Assembly (NCBI RefSeq): GCF_020181035.1
Contig: NZ_JAIQYY010000012.1
Location: 151,567 to 215,566 of the forward strand
Length of the DNA stretch: 64,000 nucleotides
Origin: Streptomyces sp. CoH27
GTDB taxonomy: Bacteria; Actinomycetota; Actinomycetes; Streptomycetales; Streptomycetaceae
Reading direction: 5' to 3'
Numbering within the stretch: position 1 is the first letter of the stretch; the number at the start of each line of letters is the position of its first letter. The notes below the pieces were generated by a model. It did no database searches, was not told where the DNA came from, and saw only the letters and a program-made list of their open reading frames with translations. Position numbers and translations under genes: made by a program. Below are positions 27,427 to 35,951 of this stretch, one piece after another.

Positions 27427-28581
27427 ATGCCGATGACGGCCCCGAAGGGCTTTCGCAGCGTGACCAGGAACATGGGGCTCAAGGACGTCGAGGACGACTT
27501 CGCGGCCGTCGTCTCCGAGGTGCCCGCCCGCTCCGCCGCCGTGTTCACCCGGTCGCGCTTCGCGGGACCGAGCGTCGTTCTCAGCCGTGCGGCCGCGCCC
27601 CGGCAGCAGAGCCGCGGCATGGTCGTGCTCTCCCGGAACGCCAACGTCGCCACCGGCAGCGCGGGCGCGGCCAACGCGGCCGAGGTACGCCGCAGGGTCG
27701 CCGAGATCGCCGGCATCGACCCCGAGGAGCTGGTCATCGGCTCGACCGGGGTGATCGGCCGGCCCTACCCCATGGAGAGCATCCGGGCCGGACTCGACGC
27801 GCTGTCCTGGCCGTTCCCGGAGGCGGACTACGCGGCGGCGGCCGCGGCCATCATGACGACGGACACCCGGCCCAAGTACCTCAGCGTGCGGGTCGGTGAC
27901 GCCGTGCTCGCCGGTATCGCCAAGGGCGTGGGCATGATCGAACCGAACATGGCCACCCTGCTGACCTTCTTCTTCACCGACGCGGACATCCCGGCCGCCG
28001 AACTCGACGCCCTGTTCCGCCGGGTGATGGACCGGACGTTCAACGCCCTGAGCATCGACACCGACACCTCCACCAGCGACACCGCCGCGATCTTCGCCAA
28101 CGGCCTGGCCGGTCCCGTCGACCTCGCCGAGTTCGAGCAGGCGCTGCACACCGTCGCCCTGCACCTCGTCCGCGACATCGCCTCCGACGGCGAGGGCGCC
28201 AGCAAGCTCATCGAGGTCCAGGTCACCGGGGCCCGCGACGACGCCCAGGCCAAGCGGGTCGGCAAGAGCGTGGTCAACTCTCCCCTGGTGAAGACGGCCG
28301 TGCACGGCGCCGACCCCAACTGGGGCCGGGTCGCGATGGCCATCGGCAAGCTGGAGGACGAGACCGACATCGAGCCGCCCCGGGTACGGATCTGGTTCGA
28401 CGACCTCCCCATGCACCCGGAGGAGCCGAGCGACGCGCTGCTGGAGCAGGCCGCACGGTATCTGACCGGCGACGAGGTGGTCATCCGGGTGGACCTCGGC
28501 ATCGGCGACGGCGCGTTCACCGTCTACGGCTGCGACCTCACCGAGGGCTATGTGAAGATCAACGCCGACTACACCACCTGA
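27427..28581 (+). CDS. oat: Ornithine acetyltransferase (ArgJ/OAT family)
   Basis: 384 residues. The self-cleavage region is KGVGMIEPNMATLLTFFFTD, where the new N-terminal Thr of the beta chain is the nucleophile; the oxyanion region STGVIG is also present. ArgJ/OAT moves acetyl between N-acetylornithine and glutamate. A paralogue (oat2) is a standard member of the clavulanic acid cluster, although not part of the ring-forming chemistry. Here it faces the carBA-like pair and probably adjusts the ornithine/arginine pool. GGAAGGA nine bases before the ATG at 27427 fixes the start. Confidence 0.92.
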   Translation: MPMTAPKGFRSVTRNMGLKDVEDDFAAVVSEVPARSAAVFTRSRFAGPSVVLSRAAAPRQQSRGMVVLSRNANVATGSAGAANAAEVRRRVAEIAGIDPEELVIGSTGVIGRPYPMESIRAGLDALSWPFPEADYAAAAAAIMTTDTRPKYLSVRVGDAVLAGIAKGVGMIEPNMATLLTFFFTDADIPAAELDALFRRVMDRTFNALSIDTDTSTSDTAAIFANGLAGPVDLAEFEQALHTVALHLVRDIASDGEGASKLIEVQVTGARDDAQAKRVGKSVVNSPLVKTAVHGADPNWGRVAMAIGKLEDETDIEPPRVRIWFDDLPMHPEEPSDALLEQAARYLTGDEVVIRVDLGIGDGAFTVYGCDLTEGYVKINADYTT

Positions 28582-28598
28582 GCCGGCCGCGGGGGGGG

Positions 28599-28616
28599 AC
28601 GGTCCGCCCGGACCGT
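28599..28616. terminator. Hairpin between convergent oat and rhodanese genes
   Basis: A perfect 7-bp stem (ACGGTCC / GGACCGT) with a GCCC loop, 18 bases after the acetyltransferase stop and 16 bases from the end of the opposing gene. It could stop transcripts from both sides. Confidence 0.6.
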
Positions 28617-28631
28617 GCCGCAGCGGCGTGC

Positions 28632-28964
28632 TCAGTACACCGGGAGCCGGGGATCGATCTCGTTCGCCCATCCGACGACGCCCCCTTCCAGGTGTACCGC
28701 GCCGGTGAACCCGGCCGCCCGCGCCACGGCCAGGACCCGGAGCGTGCGCACCCCGGTCCGGCAGTAGAAGACCGGGGTGCGGTCCTGCCGCAGCGTCGGC
28801 AGGGCGGACCCGTCCAGCCACTCCCCCATCGGCACCAGGCGGGCGCCGGGGATGCGCACGATCTCCCACTCGTGGGGCTCCCGGATGTCGATGAGGTCGA
28901 TCGGGGCGCCCTCGTCGAGCAGTCGCTTCAGCTGCCGCGGTGTCACGGCGGGGACGTCGCTCAC
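28632..28964 (-). CDS. Single-domain rhodanese-like sulphurtransferase
   Basis: 110 residues, one rhodanese domain: LIDIREPHEWEIVRIPGA, then the active-site loop FYCRTGVRT with the persulphide cysteine, and a final GVVGWANEIDP. It could carry sulphur as a persulphide for delivery to another enzyme. Its GTG at 28964 overlaps the stop of the peroxiredoxin gene (GTGA), so the two are coupled. It is the last gene of the large minus-strand biosynthetic operon, suggesting sulphur handling linked to the cysteine-type NRPS. Confidence 0.9.
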   Translation of the reverse strand: MSDVPAVTPRQLKRLLDEGAPIDLIDIREPHEWEIVRIPGARLVPMGEWLDGSALPTLRQDRTPVFYCRTGVRTLRVLAVARAAGFTGAVHLEGGVVGWANEIDPRLPVY

Positions 28965-29482
28965 AACTCGCCCCGCGCGGGGTAGTCGTGCTCGTTGACC
29001 CAGCGGATCGTCTCCACGACCTCGTCCAGATGCGGCCGCAGGAACGGCATGCTGGTCTGCACGGCCGCGTAGAGGGTGCCGTCGGGGCGGACGATGAACA
29101 CGCCGGGCTCGCTGAACTCGTTCGGCTGGCCCTCCTTGATGGCCTTGGACACGTACAGGCCCCACTCCCGCATGGACGTCAGGGGCAGGCCGTACCCGAT
29201 CGGCACCCTGCTGATCCCCCACTCCTCGACGGCGCGCCGGGCACGGCCCTCGTCGTCCCCGCTGACCGCCAGCACGGAGTCGACGCCCACGGCGGCGAAC
29301 TCGTCGATCAGCCCGTCGAGTTCGGTGATGTGGGCGCGGCACATCGGGCAGTGCACCCCGCGGTAGAAGACCACCAGGCTGAAGCGGTCGGGGCGCTGGT
29401 CGGCGAGGACCCAGCGGCCGCCGCCGACCAGCGGGACGTCGAGGGCGGGCACGGGCCGACGGGGGACGAGTGACGTGGGCAT
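28961..29482 (-). CDS. AhpC/TSA-type peroxiredoxin-like protein
   Basis: 173 residues in a thioredoxin-like fold. The peroxidatic Cys is in FYRGVHCPMCRAHI (a CPxC form), with SVLAVSGDDEGRARR and PGVFIVRPDGTLYAAVQ later. This subgroup reduces peroxides or works as a thiol oxidoreductase. It is coupled to the rhodanese gene. CarC- and CAS-type oxygenases nearby could generate peroxide stress, so a protective role is possible but inferred. Confidence 0.88.
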   Translation of the reverse strand: MPTSLVPRRPVPALDVPLVGGGRWVLADQRPDRFSLVVFYRGVHCPMCRAHITELDGLIDEFAAVGVDSVLAVSGDDEGRARRAVEEWGISRVPIGYGLPLTSMREWGLYVSKAIKEGQPNEFSEPGVFIVRPDGTLYAAVQTSMPFLRPHLDEVVETIRWVNEHDYPARGEL

Positions 29483-29497
29483 GGCGGGCTCCGGTGC

Positions 29498-29551
29498 GGG
29501 CGAGTCGGTTCGGACGGGCGAGTCGGTTCGGACGGGCGAGTCGGTTCGGGC
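29498..29551. repeat. Three tandem 18-bp repeats
   Basis: Units at 29498, 29516 and 29534 (GGGCGAGTCGGTTCGGAC; the third differs at one base) lie in the gap between the CarC-like gene and the peroxiredoxin gene. They sit just upstream of the peroxiredoxin ribosome site and may affect expression. Confidence 0.85.
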
Positions 29552-29577
29552 GGTCGGGGCGGCGGGGTGTACGGCGC

Positions 29578-30411
29578 TCAGGCCGCGTCCGGCAGGGTCA
29601 GCTGGCCGCGGAACAGCACCCGGGTGCCGCCCGGGCTGATGGCCGTACGGCCGTGCAGGGTCCGCTGGTTGTCGATGATCATCAGGTCCCCGACCTGCCA
29701 GCGGTGGGTGTACGCGTAGCGCGGTGCGCGCAGGAAGGCGTCCAGCTCCGTGAAGAACCGGTCGGACTCCTCGGGGTCCATCCCCTTGACCCTGACCTCC
29801 CAGGAGCGCGGAGTGACGTCCGGCGGGAAGGCCGTGGCCAGATTCAGGGACTTCACCCGGCCGTAGTCCCGGGTCGCCGGGATGGCGTACCAGTCCTCCG
29901 GGACCGTCGGGAAGTAGCCGCGCTCGGTGACCAGGTACTCGATCTCGTGCTCGTCGAGAACCCGGCGCAGCCGCTCGGGCATCTCCGCCCAGGCGGTGAG
30001 CTGGTCGCTGACGTAGGTCTCGCCCGAGCCGGGGGCGTCGGAGAACTCGGCGGCGTACAGGATGATCAGGTCGACGCGCTCACCGACCAGCAGCCCGTCG
30101 GTGTGGATGGGCAGCGGCCCGCGCCCGGTGACGACCTTCCCCTCGTCCCGGGAGGCGTTGAGCTTGAGCAGATCGGCGCCGCCCTCGCCGAACTTGTGGT
30201 CGACGGTGTCCCCCAGCGAGCGGACCAGCAGCTTGAAGTCCGCCTCGTCCAGGGCGAGTCCGCGGACCAGGGCGCAGCCGGTGTCCAGCGCGGCCCGCCT
30301 GGTCTCCCGGGCCAGCTCCTCGACCGGCCGGCCGGAGGCCCAGGGAACGACCCTGCCCATGCCGGACGGGGTCAGCCGCTGACACACGTCGTCGTCTTCG
30401 ATTCCGGGCAT
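29578..30411 (-). CDS. carC-like: CarC-like Fe(II)/2-oxoglutarate dioxygenase (carbapenem synthase homologue)
   Basis: 277 residues (CarC has 273). Shared segments include LLKL, VVTGRGPLPIHTDG, ILYAAE, VTERGYF and DLMIIDNQRTLHGR. Iron ligands are His103, Asp105 and His253; the 2-oxoglutarate Arg is probably Arg268 in LFRGQ. CarC epimerises and desaturates carbapenam to carbapenem. In my alignment from memory, two tyrosines studied in CarC (67 and 165) are replaced by His72 and Phe167, so the reaction may differ. The match to CarC is stronger than to clavaminate synthase. It sits 40 bases after the small carrier protein gene. Confidence 0.82.
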   Translation of the reverse strand: MPGIEDDDVCQRLTPSGMGRVVPWASGRPVEELARETRRAALDTGCALVRGLALDEADFKLLVRSLGDTVDHKFGEGGADLLKLNASRDEGKVVTGRGPLPIHTDGLLVGERVDLIILYAAEFSDAPGSGETYVSDQLTAWAEMPERLRRVLDEHEIEYLVTERGYFPTVPEDWYAIPATRDYGRVKSLNLATAFPPDVTPRSWEVRVKGMDPEESDRFFTELDAFLRAPRYAYTHRWQVGDLMIIDNQRTLHGRTAISPGGTRVLFRGQLTLPDAA

Positions 30412-30451
30412 ACCGGATCCCCTCCCAGAGTGCTGTGTCTCGTGTGTGCCG

Positions 30452-30703
30452 TCACGCGGGCGCCATGCCGCGCGCGATCTCCGTCTCCAGCCGGGCCACC
30501 GACACGGGCGCGGAGAACAGGCGTTCCATGTCGAACTCGATCCCGAAGGCGTCCTCCAGCGCGGACAGGACCTGGATCAGCGTCACGGAGTTGACGCCGA
30601 GGCCGATCAGGTCCGCGTGGTCCTGCGCCGGGGACAGCGCATGGCCGCGCACGGCGAACTCCTCGCGGACGGCGGCCGGTACGTCTGGTGCGGTCATCGT
30701 CAT
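30452..30703 (-). CDS. Free-standing acyl/peptidyl carrier protein
   Basis: 83 residues with a phosphopantetheine site in LGVNSVTLIQVL, followed by an acidic second helix (EDAFGIEFDMERLF) typical of carrier proteins. The ATG at 30703 overlaps the stop of the Cy-A-T-TE NRPS gene (ATGA). It would tether an amino acid or acyl group for one of the nearby NRPS condensation domains or for the acyl-CoA dehydrogenase-like enzyme. AcpS at 52532-53038 could activate it. Confidence 0.88.
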   Translation of the reverse strand: MTMTAPDVPAAVREEFAVRGHALSPAQDHADLIGLGVNSVTLIQVLSALEDAFGIEFDMERLFSAPVSVARLETEIARGMAPA

Positions 30704-33700
30704 GGGGTCACCCTCAGATCTGTTGCGTCCGCTGTCGTTACGTCCGCTGTCGTGCCGTTCACGGTCGTGCCGTTCGCTTCCGCCGGCCCGGCCGTGACGG
30801 CGGCCGCGATCCGGCGGGCGTTGTCCGGGCGGAACACGTCGAAGTGCCCGCCGGGCAGCACCGCCGTACCGGCGATCGGCGCCAGCCGGGCCCAGGCGCC
30901 GGCGTCCCGCTCAGCCGGCCGGTCACCGGCCCGGAACTCCACGACCGGCAGCGCGGCGGGCCGCGGACTCCAGGCGGCCAGCGCCGCGATGTTCTGCCGG
31001 TACACCTCGAACCGGGTGCGCAGCGCGGGGTCCGCGGCCACGTCCGCCCGGCGGACGTCCGCCCCGCTGGTCTCCCGGATGTCCCTGCGGAACCCGTCGA
31101 GCAGGGCGCCCTCGGAGAGGTCGCCGTGGGCCCGCGAGGCGGCGGAGACCGGGGTGTCGACCACCACGACCCGGGCCACGGGCACCCCGCAGATCCGTGC
31201 CGCCTCGTAGGCCAGCGCGCCCCCGAAGGACCAGCCGGCGAAGACCAGCGCCTGCGCCCCGGAGAGCACCTCGGCGGGCAGTTCCCGCAGACAGCCCCGG
31301 GCGAGCCCGGTCAGCGAGGCCGCCGGACCCGCCTGCGGCACCGGACCGTCCAAGCCGGCCGCGTGGACGTCGACGTCCCCCGGCAGTTCCCCGACGAGCC
31401 GCGCGTAGCAGGAGACACCGCCGCCCACCGGCGGGAAGAGCACCAGCCGCAGCCGGGGCCGTACGGCCGTGCGCGGGCGATACGTCCAGATGCCGGAGCC
31501 GTGTGCGCCCCGCGCCCGGCGGCACAGCGCGGCCAGGCCCGCGACCGTCGGGTTCGCCATGAAGTCGCCGAACGACACCTCGTGGCCGAGCCGGCCACGC
31601 ACCAGGGAGAGCAGCCGGATCGCGTCGTACGAGCTGCCACCGGCGTCGAACAGGCTCTCCGGGCCCGGGAGCCGGCCCAGTACCTCCTGCCAGCACCCGG
31701 CGATCTCCCGGCCCAGCGGGTCGGCCACGGGGAGCGCCGCCGCCCGCTCCGGGTGCGTCTCGTCCGGGTCCGCCCCCTCGGGCAGGGGCAGCGACCGGAG
31801 CCGGCGCCGGTCCACCTTGCCGTTGCCGGTCAGCGGGATCTCGTCGAGGGCGATCACGGCGTCCGGGACCATGTAGTGCGGCAGGGCCGTGCCGAGCGCG
31901 GCGTACGCGTCCCGCCGCCAGGTCTGCGTCGCGTCCTCGGTGAGGGTGACGTACGCGACGAGACGTGCCCGGCGGCCCTCGCCCCGGACGCACACGGCGC
32001 TGCCCCGGATGCCCGGCGAGCGGTCCAGCAGATGCTCGACCTCGCCCAGCTCCACCCGGTGCCCGTTGAGCTTGACCTGGGTGTCGGTACGTCCCAGGAA
32101 CTCCACCACGCCATCCGGGTGCCGGCGACCCCGGTCGCCGGTGCGGTAGAGCCGCCCGAGCACGGGGTCCTCGACGAACGCCGCCGCCGTCTTCACCGGG
32201 TCGTCGGCGTAGCCGTCGGCCACGCCCGCCCCGCCGATGCAGATCTCGCCGATGTGCCAGTCCGGGCACGTCCGCCGGTCCGCGTCCAGCACATGGATGT
32301 CCTGCCCGGGCAGGGCCGTGCCGTACGGGATGGACCGGCCCGCGCAGTCCGCCTCCTCGACCCGGTGCCGGATGGACCAGATCGCGCCCTCGGTCGCCCC
32401 GCCCAGGCTCATGATCTCGGCGGCGGGTGCCAGGCCCCACAGGGCGGCGGGCAGCGTCAGCGGGATCCAGTCGCCGCTGAGCATGAAGGTCCGCACCGTC
32501 GGGACGGCGGTTGCCTCCTCGGCCAGCAGGGACGCGAGCGCGGGCGCCGAGTTCCAGATCGTCACCCCGTGCCGGCCGATGAGTTCGGCCCAGGCGGCCG
32601 GAGTGCGCGCGGACCGCTCGGAGAGCAGCACGACGGCGCCGCCGCGCAGCAGTGGCCCGAAGATGTCGTACACGGACAGGTCGAAGCCGATCGACGAGAC
32701 CGACAGCACCCGGTCCCCGGCGCCGACACCGAGTTCGTCGTTGACGGCGTCGATCGTGGTGAGCACCGCCGAGTGGGAGATCACCACGCCCTTGGGCTCA
32801 CCGGTCGAACCGGAGGTGAAGATGATGTACGCCGTGGACACCGGGCGGGTGACCGGCGCTCGCGCGGGCGGCGCGGAGGGTACGGCGGCCGGGACCGGCA
32901 GCCGCAGCGGCCGTGCCCCGCGCCGGCCCCACCCGTCCGCCGCCGGGTCCGGGCAGAACGCGAAGCGGACCTCGCCGCGCCGGGCGATGCTGTCGAGCCG
33001 GCCGTCGGGCAGGCCGTGGTCCAGCGGGATGTAGACACAGCCGGCGAGCAGGCTGCCCAGCATGGCGATCACCTGGCCGCGGCCGCGTGGCAGATGCACG
33101 GCGACCCGGTCTCCGGGGCGGGCCCCCGCCGCGCGCAGCGCGTCCGCGGCCGCCGCCGCGTGCGCGGTCAGCTCCGCGTAGCGGAGGGTGCCCTGCTCGT
33201 CGTGGACGGCCGGGGCGTCGGGGGTCTCGGCGGCGCGCCGCAGCACCCGGCCGTGCAGGGTGTCCCCCGGTGCGACGGAGGCGAGGGGCGGCGCCGGTAC
33301 GGGGACGGGGGTGCGGTGGGGCAGCCGCGTCCAGTGCTCCCGGGACCCGGCGAGTTCGTCGATCAGCCCGGAGTACTGGCCGATGAGGTCCTCGACGAAG
33401 CCGGCGTCGAAGGCGTCCGTCCGCCAGTCGAAGCCCAGCCGGACCGTGCCGTCGGCGTCCAGGACCACCTGGTGGTCGAGCAGCACCTGCGGCACCCTCA
33501 GCCGCACCTCGTCCCAGCGCCGCCGGAACCCCAGGCCGGCCTCACGACGGCCGTCGGTCTCCAGCGCGGTGAAGGCGAACGGGTACGGCAGCCGGCGCGG
33601 GTCGCCGCCGGGGTCGGCCAGCCGGGCGATCTCGGCGCCGCTGAGGGAGCCGTGCAGGGCCTGTGCCAGGTAGCGGCGCTGCACGGTCCGGGCGATCTCG

Positions 33701-34749
33701 GCGAAGTCCCGCCCGGCGGTCGCCGGGATCTCCAGCGGCATGGTGGTGCCGTGGTTGCCGAGGCCGTCGGGGGCCGGGCGGTGTCCGGCACGGCGGGAGT
33801 ACAGCACGGTCAGGGTGTGCGGGACACCGCCGCCGGTCAGGCCCAGGACGACGCCGTAGACGGCGAGGTAGCACAGAGCGGGGGTCAGGCCGTGCTCGCG
33901 TGCCGCGTCCACGACGACGCGCGCGGTGGCCGGCGCGACGGTCACCGTACGGTGGCCCACCCCCGGCCCCGCCCGCCGCCACTCGGGCCGCAACGGCACC
34001 TCGGCCGGCCCCGCCTGCCCCGCCGCCCGCTCCGCCCAGAACCGCCGGTCCCGCGCGGACCGGTCCCGCCCGGCACCGCCCGCCGGTGCCTGCTCCCCGG
34101 GTGCGGCACCCGTCCGCCCCGCCCCGGACTCGGCCGTCCGCGGCCGGTCGCCGGAATCCGGGGCCCTGCGGTCCGCCGGTGCGAGGCCGTCGCCGGAGGC
34201 AGGGACCACACGCTCCGCCGTCCGGTGCGCGACCCCGTTCGCCGGCTCGTCCGGTGTCCCGTCCGAGATCAGCGCGGCCAGGAAGACCTCCAGGGATGCC
34301 GCGTCCATCAGCCAGAGGGCGTACGTGAGGTGCAGGCGGGCACGGTGCCCGGAGGTGACGACGGTGACCAGGAGACGTGGGCCTTCGGGGAAGGTGAAGG
34401 TGTCCGCGGTGAAGGCCGCGCGGACACCGGCGTCGGCGGTGTCGAAGTCGGCGTCGTCGACGTGGTGGATCCCGACGTCGGCGGTGTCGGCGGCCGTCTC
34501 GGGCGGCACCGGCAGGGACAGGTCGTCGGCCACACCGGCGCGGAGCACGGCGTTGGCGCGCAGCAGCCTGCGCAGCCGGTCGCCGAGGCCGGGGACGCGC
34601 GCGGGGTCCAGGTCGCAGCCGAGGTAGTAGCGGGCGGGTCCGCGCAGTTCCATGCCCGGCTGTTCGCCGACCAGGTAGGCGCGCTGGATGGGGCTCAGGG
34701 CGGCGGGCGGCAGGACGGCCGGCCCGGCCCCGGTGCGGGTGTCGCTCAT
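30700..34749 (-). CDS. Non-ribosomal peptide synthetase, Cy-A(Cys)-T-TE
   Basis: 1,349 residues. The order is a heterocyclisation-type condensation domain (about 15-440), an A domain (about 490-1000, core motif FTSGSTGEPKG), a T domain (AGGSSYD near 1040) and a type I thioesterase (GWSFGG, GGHFDVF). The A-domain pocket reads D-L-Y-N-L-S-L-I-W (FDLSVYD, WNSAP, MLSGDW, SLGG, AIWS), which matches the published cysteine code. The Cy motif is degenerate: LWLMDAAS keeps the second Asp but has Ala at the first. A Pro/Gly/Ala-rich insert lies near 170-235. It overlaps the decarboxylase stop by one base (TGATG). Confidence 0.92.
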   Translation of the reverse strand: MSDTRTGAGPAVLPPAALSPIQRAYLVGEQPGMELRGPARYYLGCDLDPARVPGLGDRLRRLLRANAVLRAGVADDLSLPVPPETAADTADVGIHHVDDADFDTADAGVRAAFTADTFTFPEGPRLLVTVVTSGHRARLHLTYALWLMDAASLEVFLAALISDGTPDEPANGVAHRTAERVVPASGDGLAPADRRAPDSGDRPRTAESGAGRTGAAPGEQAPAGGAGRDRSARDRRFWAERAAGQAGPAEVPLRPEWRRAGPGVGHRTVTVAPATARVVVDAAREHGLTPALCYLAVYGVVLGLTGGGVPHTLTVLYSRRAGHRPAPDGLGNHGTTMPLEIPATAGRDFAEIARTVQRRYLAQALHGSLSGAEIARLADPGGDPRRLPYPFAFTALETDGRREAGLGFRRRWDEVRLRVPQVLLDHQVVLDADGTVRLGFDWRTDAFDAGFVEDLIGQYSGLIDELAGSREHWTRLPHRTPVPVPAPPLASVAPGDTLHGRVLRRAAETPDAPAVHDEQGTLRYAELTAHAAAAADALRAAGARPGDRVAVHLPRGRGQVIAMLGSLLAGCVYIPLDHGLPDGRLDSIARRGEVRFAFCPDPAADGWGRRGARPLRLPVPAAVPSAPPARAPVTRPVSTAYIIFTSGSTGEPKGVVISHSAVLTTIDAVNDELGVGAGDRVLSVSSIGFDLSVYDIFGPLLRGGAVVLLSERSARTPAAWAELIGRHGVTIWNSAPALASLLAEEATAVPTVRTFMLSGDWIPLTLPAALWGLAPAAEIMSLGGATEGAIWSIRHRVEEADCAGRSIPYGTALPGQDIHVLDADRRTCPDWHIGEICIGGAGVADGYADDPVKTAAAFVEDPVLGRLYRTGDRGRRHPDGVVEFLGRTDTQVKLNGHRVELGEVEHLLDRSPGIRGSAVCVRGEGRRARLVAYVTLTEDATQTWRRDAYAALGTALPHYMVPDAVIALDEIPLTGNGKVDRRRLRSLPLPEGADPDETHPERAAALPVADPLGREIAGCWQEVLGRLPGPESLFDAGGSSYDAIRLLSLVRGRLGHEVSFGDFMANPTVAGLAALCRRARGAHGSGIWTYRPRTAVRPRLRLVLFPPVGGGVSCYARLVGELPGDVDVHAAGLDGPVPQAGPAASLTGLARGCLRELPAEVLSGAQALVFAGWSFGGALAYEAARICGVPVARVVVVDTPVSAASRAHGDLSEGALLDGFRRDIRETSGADVRRADVAADPALRTRFEVYRQNIAALAAWSPRPAALPVVEFRAGDRPAERDAGAWARLAPIAGTAVLPGGHFDVFRPDNARRIAAAVTAGPAEANGTTVNGTTADVTTADATDLRVTP

Positions 34750-35951
34750 CAGTGGACGATCTCTCCGGCCTGGTCACGGCTGAGGAAGCCGCTCGGACTG
34801 AACGTCGGCCCGTAGGCGCCCACGCCGAGGAACATCAGCGTGTCGCCGACGGCCACCGGGGGCAGCGGGACGTCCTCGGCGAGCACGTCCAGCTGGGAGC
34901 AGAGGGGGCCCGTCACATACGCGCGGTCCACCGGGCGGTCCGGGCGCGCCGTGCCCACCGCCCGGACCAGGGGCTCGCCCCGGTCGCGGCCGGCCACCAG
35001 CCGCCCGGCGGTGAACAGGTGGTTGATGCCGGCGTCGACGACCACATAGCGCCGGTCGCCGACGGTTTTGACGTCCAGCACGCTGGTGAGCAGCACCCCG
35101 GCGGGTCCGGCGATCGAGCGGCCGTACTCGGCCACGACGGTCTGGTCGCCGTGGTCTCCCCAGGGCAGCGGCCCGTCTTCCGGCGCGGTGAGACCCGCCC
35201 AGTCCACGTCCGGGTCGGCGGCGCACCAGGGCAGGGCGATGCCGCCGCCGACGGAGACGAACGCGAGTTTCAGCCCGTACCGTGCCTCGACGTCCCGGGC
35301 GCGTTCCAGGGCCGCCCGCCGGGCCGCGCGGATGACGTCCGCGTCGGCGTACTGCGAGCCGAAGAAGAGGTGCAGTCCGCGGAGCGTGAGGGCGGAGCGG
35401 CGCAGCACGTCCACGACCTCGCCGAGGTCGGCCTCGGCCACCCCGAACTGATGGGGCGACGGCGGGCTGCCGGGGCCGCGGCCCGGGTACGGCGTGTTCA
35501 GCCGTACGACGGCCCGGCCGGCGACGCCGAGTTCGTCCGCCACCTCGGCCATCAGCCGGGCCTGGCCCGGGGATTCGACGGTCAGCGCGGCACCGGCGGC
35601 CAGCGCGGCGGCCGCCTCGGCCCGGGTCTTCGCCGGGCCGGTGAACAGCGTCCGCGCGGCCGGCATTCCGGAGTTCAGCGCGGTCTCCAGCTCGGCGAGG
35701 GAGCACACGTCGAAGCCGTCCACGAGGGGCGTCAGGGCGGTGACCACGCCGGGGTGCGGGTTGGCCTTCAGCGAGTAGTAGATGTGGGCGCCGGGCAGCG
35801 AGGCGGCCCGGACCCGGTCGACCGCGGCGCGCAGCGCGGCCCGGCCGTAGACGAACACCGGGGTCCGGCCGGCGCGGTGCAGCAGGAGGCGGGTCTCGTC
35901 CTCGGTAGGTGCCCAGAACCCGGTCGGCAGGGCGGAGCCGTCAGTCCGCAC
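34749..35951 (-). CDS. PLP-dependent fold-III decarboxylase (diaminopimelate/ornithine decarboxylase-like)
   Basis: 400 residues. The PLP lysine lies in YYSLKANPHP (near residue 62), a glycine loop for phosphate in SVGGGIALPW, and the cross-subunit Cys/Asp motif in GPLCSQLDVL. The family removes the alpha-carboxyl of basic or dibasic amino acids. Similar enzymes in natural product clusters act on free or carrier-bound amino acids. Placement between two NRPS genes with overlapping ends suggests it makes or trims a building block. The substrate is not predictable. It starts with GTG at 35951, 11 bases inside the preceding gene. Confidence 0.9.
   Translation of the reverse strand: MRTDGSALPTGFWAPTEDETRLLLHRAGRTPVFVYGRAALRAAVDRVRAASLPGAHIYYSLKANPHPGVVTALTPLVDGFDVCSLAELETALNSGMPAARTLFTGPAKTRAEAAAALAAGAALTVESPGQARLMAEVADELGVAGRAVVRLNTPYPGRGPGSPPSPHQFGVAEADLGEVVDVLRRSALTLRGLHLFFGSQYADADVIRAARRAALERARDVEARYGLKLAFVSVGGGIALPWCAADPDVDWAGLTAPEDGPLPWGDHGDQTVVAEYGRSIAGPAGVLLTSVLDVKTVGDRRYVVVDAGINHLFTAGRLVAGRDRGEPLVRAVGTARPDRPVDRAYVTGPLCSQLDVLAEDVPLPPVAVGDTLMFLGVGAYGPTFSPSGFLSRDQAGEIVH

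Noticed and set aside
29578..30411. Assignment of this dioxygenase as clavaminate synthase or general TauD
   Set aside because: Motifs such as VVTGRGPLPIHTDG and LIIDNQRTLHGR-like segments follow CarC; the real clavaminate synthase domain is at 54580-56595.
30688..34815. 1,375-codon plus-strand frame opposite the Cy-A-T-TE NRPS
   Set aside because: It is the mirror of a real NRPS with all core motifs on the minus strand; the antisense translation has no recognisable domain.
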